Source: Rhynchopus sp. YZ270_cl-10 (Eukaryota; Euglenozoa; Diplonemea; Diplonemida; Diplonemidae). From it: a DNA stretch of 64,000 bases. Position 1 is the first letter of the stretch, and every line of letters begins with the position of its first letter. A model generated the notes under the pieces. The model worked only from the letters and a program-made list of their open reading frames with translations, was not told where the DNA came from and did not search any database. The stretch is from assembly GCA_964035575.1 (NCBI GenBank), contig OZ037852.1, positions 496,001 through 560,000 of the forward strand, in the 5' to 3' direction. Position numbers and translations under genes: made by a program. This document shows positions 48,884-58,725 of this stretch, piece by piece.

Positions 48884-50501
48884 ACAAAAAAGACTCAAAG
48901 GCAGGCATGGTACACTCTAACAGAGATTTTAAAATAAATCAAATGAAAATGAAAATCTTGAACAGACGAAGGTATCTCTGCTCTTCCAACAAAATTTGTC
49001 GTGATCAGGTACGTCGTCACTTTTTGGAAAAACTTTTTCTTCTTTGCGGGAGAGAGACTGGGTACAGCCAAGGACGAAAAAAGGGAAATAGAGTTTAGTA
49101 TAGACAAATACGACTAATGCGTATCAAAAAACATTTTTTCCCTAAGACACGCACTCAATAAATTGAGAGCATAGGTAGGGATCAACTCCCAGCCACGCTA
49201 AAAAAATAGTGCGTGTGCTCACGGCGATGTATACAAATGTATCAAATGCGTTTCCAATAAAAAGCGAAAATACTGCAAAGGATAGAATGACCTGAAACAG
49301 CATTTCAACAGAAACAACTATTTTTGGGGTTTTCTTTCGATGTTCCAAAACGCTACACACATATGTGCAAGAAGCACGGTGTATGACCGTAACCCCTTTG
49401 CAACTGTTGCGTCTCGACAAAAAAAAGAAAAAAAAAAAAAAAAAAAAACGAGAAAGCTTGAAACAATGCCACATCTCTCGTGCACATGCACCGAAAAAAA
49501 AAGGGGGGGGAGTGAAGCTGCAGAGTGGGCTCATCCTTCAGGAAATAGGGTGTAATTTACCGTATACAGAACAATGGTAAAAATACCAGATGTGGACCAA
49601 AAAAAAAAGGGGGGTTTTGGAACATGATCTTACGATGAACCAAAAAAAGAAACGTGGATAGCGGGAGAGGTGCAGATAGATCGTTCTACCCGAGAGAGAG
49701 GGAGAGAAACCCACAAAAAAAAAAAAAAAAAAAAACAGCCACAAAAACCCGGAAAGACGGGTTTCGTGGGCGGGGTCGCTGAAGTATCCTTTGTTGCGTG
49801 ACAGAAAGACAATTCTAAAAATGAATTCGCAGTCAGCACATATCCAAAGAGGAAGGTTGGTAAGATTGGACCTGCTGTTACTCAGTGACTTTAATAATAT
49901 GAAATGCGAGAGAAGTTGGCCCAAACGTCCCACCAAAACAACGGCACGCAGGGGCACTGGTTCTCCGCTTGGATGTCGAACCTTAGAGAGCACTTCCCAT
50001 TGGCATAATCCACACAATTTCTGCATGGTGTCCGTCATATGCTCTCCAACGATACCATTCTAAACACCATGCTTTTTGAACAAAGTAAATCTATATTATA
50101 ACCACCTGATTTGGCCCGGTAGCCCAATGCCCAGACACCGCCAAAACTCGGGTCAAAAATTAGGTGGTTTTAGGATGCAAGACAGTTACAAAAAAAAGGG
50201 GCACTTCAGCTCGGTGCAGACATGCCTAAATTGTATCAGCAATCCCCCCAGCGGTATATCAAGAGTGTTTGTTTCATTTTTTGTAAAAAGCGTTCCCTTT
50301 CATCTCAATGCACATCAGAGTGCCATGTTACATCAACCACCATGAGATGAATTCTGACTCCTGGAATACCACCTTAAGGGGGAGACGTACAGAACAGTTT
50401 TCATGATCTTAAGTGTTAGCAGAGATGAGTGTATAAAAGTGGAAACTTTTGTTTTGGCGTCGGCATTTTTTTTTTTTTGTACGCGAGGTGTTGTGGAGGT
50501 G

Positions 50502-51678
50502 TTATGACTTCTTCTTCTTTGCCTGCAGGTATTCGAAGAAGTCGTCCACGAGCAACGGCCAGCTTCCACTGGCATCGTAGACCTCTGTGGAGGGGAGTGT
50601 GTTGTGGTGGGTTGGTTTCGATAGCCTGACCCGCAAGGACAGCAACAACCCTCACATCAAAAAGGTAAACACCGAAAAGTATATGTGCCCGAACAGGGCT
50701 GGTCGCACAGTAGTGTACAGATTGCAGGTGTACCCGATAGTTGTAAGATGAATACGTCGTATAGTGTAAGTGGATGGATGTAACCTTTCGTGTACATCTT
50801 TTATTGTTATTGCGCTGGGGCGCGCTGGGTTTGAAGAGCTGGTCTCTTCGTGAAGACGGTTGTTCGGGGAAAAGGGTAAAAACAAAAAGTAAAAAAAAAA
50901 TGCATCACGACGTCGCATACCGACACCTTTGTTCCCTGCACGGATAAGGTCCAGGAGCATCATCCATTCATCCCGCGTGACGACCTTATGGTTCTGCGTT
51001 GCCATGAAATCCGCCCAGTCGTCTGCATACTGCCACGTCCCCGACACCAGCAGTTTCCAGTACCTGTATTGAGTATTTAGCCATTAGTATCCCCCTTTTC
51101 TCACGAAATTAACTAATGACATACATCATCGCGTCTTCTGTAGGCACATTCCTTGCGGTCTGCTCTTTAATGAAGTCAAATGCAAAGTCATATGTGGTCT
51201 TGTACCCTTCCGACTGTGGGTCTGCGAGGCAACCCCTTTGTGCTGTTATGTGATTTCGGAGTGCGGAGATGCTGGTGAATTTGTGGGCAGCGCAGAAGGC
51301 TGTCCACGAGGCTTCTGTGATGCACATGGGGATGACTTCTTCGGAGGAGGCTTTGTGCACTTCTGCTGAGAAGAGGAGCATAAGCGGGTCCTCGACGTCC
51401 ACCTGGAGAAGACGTGCCAGCGCCTCCCATGAGGTACTGAATTGAATGCGTCTCGTTTCGGTGTCGTCATCGCACAGCAAATCCGTGAACACCTTGCCCA
51501 TCCGCTCTCTCAACGTCTCGGCACTCTCCACGGACATCTGCGGGGACAGCGGGGCCACCGCAGGAAGCGACTGCAAAGGAGTCCCCTTGCGCACCTCCGT
51601 CAGCTCGTTCCCCTCATTAAAGGCGGCCTTCGAGCTTTCGTCATTATCCCGCTCTGAGCTGCTGAAACAGCAGCCCAT
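50502..51678 (-). CDS. DCUN1-like neddylation factor with lipidated N-terminus
   Basis: Defective-in-cullin-neddylation family protein, an E3 scaffold that brings the NEDD8-E2 to cullins. Exons 51678-51125, 51063-50921 and 50584-50502 (phases 2 and 1; donors GTATGTC and GTATGCG) give 259 residues. The potentiating-neddylation domain fills about 70-250: DPLMLLFSAEVHK, TYDFAFDFIKEQ, AMMYWKLLVSGTW, WADFMATQNHKVVTRDEWMM and the family-typical end SWPLLVDDFFEYL, followed by KKKKS. It starts MGCCFSSSE: Gly2 plus two Cys fits myristoylation and palmitoylation, as in DCUN1D3, which works at the plasma membrane. No UBA domain is present. A codon before the ATG is TTG, so ATG 51678 is the start. Confidence 0.9.
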
Positions 51679-52257
51679 CAATGCACCCCCAACTCACAGA
51701 ACAGCGTAAGAAATTGTTTATGTTTTTTTTTGAAAAGGAAAAAAGAGAGGCAAGACTATTTGTGTGTTCTGTGTTTGGGTAAGCGGTACGCGGAGAGATT
51801 GTTAGAGACAGAAAAATACATTTGCGTAATTGAAATGTGCAGAGCGCACCACGTACCAGTCATGTCCATGAAAGGTGATATTACTAATAATATGACAGGT
51901 GAAAACCTGTTACATTATTGTAAGACCATTCAGCATCCTTGTGGTGCTAGTCGTCCCCCTGCGTGGTGGTGCGGTTCTCGCGTGGACGCAGCTTCGCTCT
52001 GTTGGGCTGATACACTTTGCACCTTTCGCTGGCCAAGGGGCGGTGGAGTCGCAGACGCAGGGTGAGATGAACGCAGTGCAGGTGGGAGAAGATGAAGGAG
52101 GCAAAAGAGGGGTTTACTGACTGTCACATAGCGGGGGAAAGGTATTGTCTACCGTAAAGGCAGGTGGAGATACTCCTTAACAAATCCTTAAGGAATCTTT
52201 AAGGAAGCACAGCTCCCACATGCATGAACAATATAACTGCAACCAAGATGCATTCTT
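51679..52257. other. spacer with GC-rich island and ankyrin 3' hairpin
   Basis: No gene supported. A GC-rich patch at about 51940-52120 has an open + frame without recognised homology. The CTACCGTAAAGG hairpin (52149-52163) marks the 3' flank of ankyrin gene C. Confidence 0.45.
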
Positions 52258-54212
52258 CTAACCCTCATCTGCCCCTGCATCAATGAGCAGCTGCACCACA
52301 TCTGCATGTTTTTGTCGAACAGCATAGTGCAACGCAGTGTAGTTGTTGCTTCCTTGGCGATTCGGGTCCACCTCCGGCAAACTCACAAGATAGCGCACAG
52401 TATCAGTGTGTCCCAAATGCGCAGCAATGATAAGACACGTATCTCTGTTGGCGTCTGTGGCACGTACATCCGCACCTGCTTCGACCAACATCTTCACAGT
52501 TGTGAGTTCTCCGGAAATGCTAGCCTGGTGCAGAGGCGAGCGTCCTTCATCAGTCCTTATCTCGATGTCTGCCCCTGCATCAATGAGCACCTGCACCACT
52601 TCTGCATGTCTTTGATGTACAGCAAGCAGCAACGCAGTGCGGTTCATTTTGCCTTGGTGATTCAGGTCCACCTCCGGAAAACCCACAAGATAGCGCACAG
52701 TATCGGTGTGTCCATGATATGCTGCAAACATAAGACACGTGGCTCCTTTGTCGTCTGTGGCACGTACATCCGCACCTGCTTCGACCAACATCTTCACAGT
52801 TGCGAGTTCTCCTAAATCGCTAGCCAAGTGCAGAGGCGAGCTTCCTAGAGCACCCCTTGTCTCAATGTCTGCCCCTGCATCAATGAGCACCTGCACCACA
52901 TCTGCATGTTTTCTTGACACAGCAACGTGCAACGCAGTGTAGTTGCTTATCTTTTGGTGATTCAGGTCCACCTCCGGCAATCCCACAAGATAGCGCACAG
53001 TATCGGTGTGTCCACAACACGCTGCAAGGATAAGACACGTGTTTCCTTTGGCGTCTGTGGCACGTACATCCGCACCTGCTTTGACCAACATCTTCACAGT
53101 TGCGAGTGCTCCTTCAATGCTAGCCACGTGCAGAGGAGAGCGTCCTGAATCAGTCTTTATCTCAATGTCTGCCCCTGCATCAATGAGCACCTGCACCATG
53201 TCTGCATGTTTTTCCTGCACAGCACAGTACAACGTAGTACAGTTGTTGATTTCTTGGTGATTCAGGTCCACCTCCGGAAAACTCACAAGATAGCGCACAA
53301 TATCGGTGTGTCCATGATACGCTGCAAGGGTAAGACACGTGTCTCTTTCGGCGTCTGTGGCACGAACATCCGCACCTGCGTCGACCAACATCTTCACAGT
53401 TGCGAGTTCGCCTGTAATGCTAGCAAAGTGCAGAGGCGAGCGTCCTTTGTCATTCCTTTTCTCAATGTCTGTCCCTGCATCAATGAGCACCTGCACCACG
53501 TCTGCATGTTTTTGTTCCACAGCAACGTGCAACGCAGTGTGGTTGATTATCTCTTGGTGATTCAGGTCCACCTCCGGCAATCCCACAAGATAGCGCACAG
53601 TATCGGTCTCTTCAAGGTACGCTGCAAGGATAAGACACGTGGCTCTTGCGGCGTCTGTGGCACATCCGCACCTGCTTCGACCAACATCTTCACAATTGTG
53701 AGTTCTCCTGAAAGGCTAGCCATGTGCAGAGGCGAACGCCCTGCCTGGTTCTTTGTCTCGATGTCTGTCCCTGCACCGATGAATACCTGACACACTGCAG
53801 GGTCCTCCCACATGGCTGGACAGGGACACGACGTCTGACCTGCACTGTCCTTGGAGTCGTGTGGGACAAAGGCGACGTTGCTGCAGACTGACTTCCAATG
53901 CTGCAAGAGGACCTCCGTGCACGCAGTGTAGTCTGCGTGGACACACTCACTCAACAGGATCCCGAAGCCCATCTGCGTTGTCTCGACATACGGAAGAAGC
54001 AGTGTGAGGCATTCATTGTGGTTCCCTCTGCATGCCTCGTGCACAGCTTCGAAGGCGACCGTTTTCGTTTTGCTGCCTGGGGAGAGCTTCTTGACTGCTG
54101 CCCGCACGGCAGCGGTGTTGCCGTTCCTGACAGCCTCCAGCAGGTCCTTGTCAGAAAGCTTTCTTCTTTTTGGGTTCTGGTTTGGTGTGCTGTCTGCGGA
54201 ACGCTTCGACAT
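52258..54212 (-). pseudogene. ankyrin-repeat gene C, frameshifted
   Basis: A host gene paralogous to ankyrin gene D, with the same N-terminal domain (MSKRSADSTPNQNPKRRKLS and about 150 residues of irregular ankyrins) followed by 300-bp triplet modules. Near 53666, CTGTGGCACATCCGC replaces the usual CTGTGGCACGTACATCCGC, a 4-bp loss. The first reading frame therefore ends at 53562, while the rest (four to five full modules) stays open to 52258 in another frame. It is recently broken, mis-assembled, or expressed as a short N-terminal protein of 216 residues. The start follows CCTCACAG by 15 nt. Basic residues at the N-terminus resemble a bipartite nuclear signal. Confidence 0.85.
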
Positions 54213-54378
54213 GGTGCGTGTGTATTGCTGTGAGGTTGATGATGCTTTGTGTTATATGCGGGGATGGAGGGAAGGATCTACAAAAGAAGCTCACCCACAC
54301 AACACACCCAGAGCATGCAGAGTATGCACACTGCTCCTTCCAGGACCTATATGTTCGATCTGGAAGTTCGACCTTTTG

Positions 54379-54624
54379 TACAAGGTGGTGCAGATGATGG
54401 CGGAAGAGCTCGAGCTGAATGATGCACACTGGTACACCTCCCACGGACGGAGTAGGTCCGCAGCCCAACAAGCCGCCGACGAAGGGGTCTCCTCGCTGAG
54501 TATGCAACATTACTTCGGATGGTTGTCGCAATCGATGGGACTGCGCTACACGCAGGTCTCGGAGCAGAGCAGGGTGCAGATGGCCGACGCGCCTTGGAGC
54601 TGGCGGTGCAACACAGCAGACTGA
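54379..54624 (+). mobile_element. tyrosine-recombinase remnant
   Basis: A + strand fragment about 80 residues long resembling the C-terminal part of a tyrosine recombinase (YTSHGRSRSAAQ..QHYFGWLSQSM..YTQ pattern). It begins exactly where homology between the upstream flanks of ankyrin genes C and D ends. A broken leftover of a YR element; too short to assign to DIRS or Crypton type. Confidence 0.55.
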
Positions 54625-54768
54625 ATTGTGAACTTTATTTCTCATTTCCCACACCACCACATACAAACAGGTTAGATGAGGGAGGGATTATAAAATAAAA
54701 AGTATGGTACAGTCCATAAACCCCCCCACCTAAAAGGTAATCTTTTGAGTTTTTTGCACATTAGAACC

Positions 54769-54860
54769 ACTCGGACGTTTCTTGCTCGATTTTTGCTCCT
54801 TTGAACTCAGAATAACGTTTCTGAGGTCACAGGAGGAAGAATCGAGCAAAAAGTCCGAGT
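54769..54860. repeat. inverted repeat, about 92 bp
   Basis: ACTCGGACGTTTCTTGCTCG..TGCTCCT pairs with AGGAGGAAGAATCGAGCAAA..GTCCGAGT. The loop is about 30 bp. Confidence 0.6.
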
Positions 54861-55539
54861 AGAAGATAGATGAATTAACGTCGAGAGGTAAAAAAACTAA
54901 TTGGGAATTGGGTTTTGACCAGCTTTGAAAAAAAAGAGAGAGAAAAAATCACACACCGGAAGGGTACGGCGCTGAATCGTTTTGAAATAAAAGAGAGAAG
55001 AAGGACCAAAAAAAAGGTGCCCTTTTTTTCTGTTTTTGGCTTTTTGGTTTTTAGGTTTTCATGTGTGTAAAGTTCTTCTTTTTTTCTTCTTCGCGCAAAA
55101 TTCGAAGAAAAAAAATTAATCTGGCTGTTTTGTTTCGTCGTGAGTGGGCTTCGAAAAACTACCTTTTCACTTTTTTTTGCATGTTTCGTCCAGGGCTTAT
55201 TCTAGGATTCGGGGTTTTCAAATTTGGGGGGGGGAGCACTGTTTTTTGGGGAGAAAAATTTTTTTTCGCGGGTGAAAAAATAAGGTAAACTGGCGCCGCA
55301 GGCGAAAAATTTTTTGGGTACGGTGTAAAAATCCCCCTTATAAATGGGCAATGATCTGAATTTTCTTTGATGGGGTTCTGAAACAGGGCAAAAAAGCGTG
55401 GAAAATTGTGAAAACAGGGGGAAAACCAGTAAAAAAATTTTTTTTTGGGGGGGGGGAGTCCATGGTAAAAAAAACCCCAAATTTATTTGGGGGGGGGAGC
55501 TCCCCCCCCCAAAGACCCCTAGAATAAGCCCTGGTTTCG
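54861..55539. other. intergenic spacer
   Basis: No gene seen. A/T-rich; GC-palindrome repeat copy 3 at 55275-55345 and G-rich runs at 55445-55510. Confidence 0.5.
55275..55345 (+). repeat. dispersed GC-palindrome repeat, copy 3
   Basis: CTGGCGCCGCAGGCGAAAAA then GGGTACGGTGTAAAAA, as at 30320-30350. Confidence 0.6.
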
Positions 55540-55851
55540 TCGTTCCTTCTGTTCCTCGCCCACGCCGTTCGTGATCCGCCTCACGGCGTTTGTACTCCCG
55601 CCACTGCCGTTCTCTGTCTTCTGCTTGTCTCGCAGACTTCTTAGTGACACGGATCATCTGTTGTTGCACCCTCGCATAGCGTGCAAACGCGCTGAAGTTT
55701 TCTGTAGAAAGCCCTGGCACCAGGACTGCCTGGGTTGGGGATAGTGCAATAGGCTTCCGCATGCGTTCCCGCAGGCGTGTTCCCTTTGAATACCGTGAAA
55801 CATCTTCAGTGCAGCAGTCGACCCGAAGCTTGCGTCCAAGAACCATGACAA
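55540..55851 (-). pseudogene. fragment of the RRM-protein gene
   Basis: About 310 bp matching 61069-61382 in the RRM gene, same strand, with a handful of substitutions and a 1-bp deletion. It still reads VMVLGRKLRVDCCTEDVSRY at its start. No start codon, RNA-binding domain or stop of its own; both edges are sharp. Confidence 0.9.
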
Positions 55852-56187
55852 TCTGGGTTATGGGATTTACCTTGGCCCTCTTTACCTTACACTCATTTTG
55901 ACCAAGAACTTGTCGCAGCAATTGACCCCACTGCGCGGACGGAGTCCGGAACTGCAAATGCAGATGTTTTCGGATGTGCTCGGAATGGGGTTTTGGCACT
56001 GTACAACGCGGAAAAAAATTTGCTTCCCATTGCATTTTGGACCCCATATTTAGAAATAGCCCTGGGTGTGACTCAAAGCCCCCCTTTTGTACCACAAAAG
56101 AAGCACAAAAAGCATAAATACTTATTTTGGCGTGGGCCACACGTTGGGGTCCACGATGCATCCTCTAACCCCCAGTCTGCCCCTGCA

Positions 56188-58725
56188 TCAATGAGAGCAA
56201 GTCACAAGATAATGCACAATATCCGTTTGTTTGTCCTGTTTCGCAAGCATAAGACACGTGGCTCCTGAACTATCTGTGGCACGAATATCTGCACCTGCTT
56301 CAATCAACATCTTCACAATCGCGAGTGGTCCTGAACAACTAGCCACGTGCAGAGGCGAACACCCTTCGCTGTCCTTAGCCTGGATGTCTGCCCCTGCATC
56401 AATGAGCACCTTTACCACTCCTGGACGTTTTTTCAGTACAGCAAAATGCAACGCAGTGAAGTTGTTAATGCCTCGGTGATTCAGGTCCACCGCAGGCAAA
56501 CTCGCAAGATAGCGCACAATCTCGGTTTGTCCGTCATGTGACGCAAGGAGAAGACAGGTGGTTCTATCGCTATCTGTGGCACGAATATCCGCACCTGCTT
56601 CGATCAACATCTTCACAATCGCGAGTGGTCCTGAACCGCAAGCCACGTGCAGAGGCGAACGCCCGTCGCAGTCCTTGGCCTGTATGTCTGCCCCTGCATC
56701 AATGAGCACCTGCACCACGTCTGCATGTTTTTCCTTCACAGCAAAGTGCAACGAAGTGTAGTTGTCGAGGCCATGGCGATTCAGGTCCACCGCAGGCAAG
56801 CTCGCAAGATAGCGCACAATATCGGTTTGTCCGTCATGTGACGCACGCATAAGACACGTGGTTCCTTCGCTATGTATGGCACGTACATCCGCACCTGCTT
56901 CGACCAGCAGCTTCACATTCGCGAGTACCCCACTATCGCAAGCCGACTGCAGAGGCGAACACCCGCTGTGCTTACCCTCAATGTCAGCCCCTGCATCAAT
57001 GAGAATTTTCACCACGTCTGCATGTTTTTTCTGCACAGCTAAGTGCAACGCAAGGTAGTTCTTGCTGCCTTGGTCACGCAGGTCCACCTCCGGCAAGCCC
57101 ACAAGATAGCGCACAATGTCGGTGTGTCCATGACCCACCGCAAGAAAAAAACACGTCTGCCCGTTCCTTTCTATTGCGTTGACGTCTGCCCCTGCATCAA
57201 TGAGCAATTGCACCACGTCTGCATGCTTGTACTGCACAGCAAAGTGCAAGGCAGTGAAGTTCGTGCTGCCGTGGTGATTCAGGTCCACCTCAGGCAAGCC
57301 CACAAGATAAGACACAATCTCAGTGTGTCCATGATACGCTGCAATGATAAGACACGTCTCTCTAGTTGGGTCTGTGGCACTCACATCCGCACCTGCTTCG
57401 ACCAACATTTTCACATTCGCGAGTGCCCCACTCGCGCAAGCAATATGCAGAGGCGAACGCCCGTTGTACTTACCCCCCACGTCTGCCCCTGCAGCAATGA
57501 GCACCTTCACCACGTCTGCATGTTTTCTTGACACAGCTAAGTGCAACACAACGTCGTTCCTGTTGCCTTGTTGATGCAGGTCCACCTCCGGCAAACCCAC
57601 AAGATAACGCACAATATCGGTTTGTCCATTACCCACAGCAAGAAATAAACATGTGGATCCGTCGCTGTCCTTTGTCTCAATGTCTGCCCCTGCATCAATG
57701 AGCACCTGCACCATGTCCGGATGATTCTCTTCCACAGCTAAGTGCAACGCAGTGCAGTTGTCGCTGTCTTGGTGATTCAGGTCCACCTCCGGCACACTCA
57801 CAAGATAGCGCACAGTATCAGTGTGTCCATCAAACGCTGCAAGGAGAAGACACGTGCTTCCACAGTCGTCTGTGGCACGCACATCCGCACCTGCTTCGAC
57901 CAACATCTTCACAGTTGTGAGTTCTCCGGAAAGGCTAGCCAAGAGCAGAGGCGAGTGTCCGTCGGTATTCTTTGTCTCAATGTCTGCCCCTGCATCAATG
58001 AGCACCTGCACCACGTCTGCATGTGCTACAGCAACGTGTAACGCAGTGTAGTTCTCACAGCCTCGGTGATTCAGGTCCACCTCCGGAAAACCCACAAGAT
58101 AGCGCACAGTATCGGTGTGTCCATTAGAAGCTGCAAAGATAAGACACGTGGCTCTTGCGGCGTCTGTGGCACGTACATCCGCACCTGCTTCGACCAACAT
58201 CTTCACAGTTGTGAGTTCTCCTGAAATGCTAGCCAAGTGCAGAGGCGAGCGTCCTTTGCTGTTCTTTGTCTCAATATCAGCCCCTGCACCGATGAATACC
58301 TGACACACTGCAGGGTCCTCCCACATGACTGGACAAAGGTACTCAGTCTGACCTGCACTGTCCTTGGAGTCGTGTGGGACAAAGGCGACGTTGCTGCAGA
58401 CTGACTTCCAATGCTGCAAGAGGACCTCCGTGCACGCAGTGTGGTCTGCGTGGACACACTCACTCAGCAGAATCCCGAAGCCCATCTGCGTTGTCTCGAC
58501 ATACGGAAGAAGCAGTGTGAGGCATTCATTGTGGTTCCCTCTGCATGCCTCGTGTACAGCTTCGAAGGCGACCGTTTCCGTTTTGCTGCCTGGGGAGAGC
58601 TTCTCGAGTGCTGCCCGCACGGCAGCGGTGTGGCCGTTCCTGACAGCCTCCAGCAGGTCCTTGTCGGAAAGCTTTCTTCTTTTTGGGTTCTGCTTTGGTG
58701 TGCTGTCTGCGGAACGCTTCGACAT
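56188..58725 (-). CDS. ankyrin-repeat protein D
   Basis: Intact 845-residue ankyrin protein. Residues 1-150 form an N-terminal part with a bipartite-type basic stretch (KRSADSTPKQNPKRRKLS), suggesting nuclear entry, and irregular ankyrins (LLEAVRNGHTAAVRAALEKL). The rest is about seven triplet units. The 5' modules (nearest the start) match genes A-C closely, but the later ones are more diverged (for example KHADVVKILIDAGADIEGKH) and slip from the strict 300-bp phase, so the end of the gene looks older. The start has CCTCACAG 15 nt upstream. The first 520 bp and about 150 bp upstream are shared with gene C. Partner unknown. Confidence 0.88.
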   Translation of the reverse strand: MSKRSADSTPKQNPKRRKLSDKDLLEAVRNGHTAAVRAALEKLSPGSKTETVAFEAVHEACRGNHNECLTLLLPYVETTQMGFGILLSECVHADHTACTEVLLQHWKSVCSNVAFVPHDSKDSAGQTEYLCPVMWEDPAVCQVFIGAGADIETKNSKGRSPLHLASISGELTTVKMLVEAGADVRATDAARATCLIFAASNGHTDTVRYLVGFPEVDLNHRGCENYTALHVAVAHADVVQVLIDAGADIETKNTDGHSPLLLASLSGELTTVKMLVEAGADVRATDDCGSTCLLLAAFDGHTDTVRYLVSVPEVDLNHQDSDNCTALHLAVEENHPDMVQVLIDAGADIETKDSDGSTCLFLAVGNGQTDIVRYLVGLPEVDLHQQGNRNDVVLHLAVSRKHADVVKVLIAAGADVGGKYNGRSPLHIACASGALANVKMLVEAGADVSATDPTRETCLIIAAYHGHTEIVSYLVGLPEVDLNHHGSTNFTALHFAVQYKHADVVQLLIDAGADVNAIERNGQTCFFLAVGHGHTDIVRYLVGLPEVDLRDQGSKNYLALHLAVQKKHADVVKILIDAGADIEGKHSGCSPLQSACDSGVLANVKLLVEAGADVRAIHSEGTTCLMRASHDGQTDIVRYLASLPAVDLNRHGLDNYTSLHFAVKEKHADVVQVLIDAGADIQAKDCDGRSPLHVACGSGPLAIVKMLIEAGADIRATDSDRTTCLLLASHDGQTEIVRYLASLPAVDLNHRGINNFTALHFAVLKKRPGVVKVLIDAGADIQAKDSEGCSPLHVASCSGPLAIVKMLIEAGADIRATDSSGATCLMLAKQDKQTDIVHYLVTCSH

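Larger units (their letters stand above)
46746..50501. other. 3.8 kb spacer rich in repeats
   Basis: No gene supported. Contains a TIR element (47268-47677), a GC-palindrome repeat (48065-48190), hairpins (46885, 48785, 48845, 49465), a poly-A/T-rich stretch and low-complexity GGGAAAA-type sequence (48350-48600) resembling 55380-55440 and 60355-60440. Confidence 0.55.
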
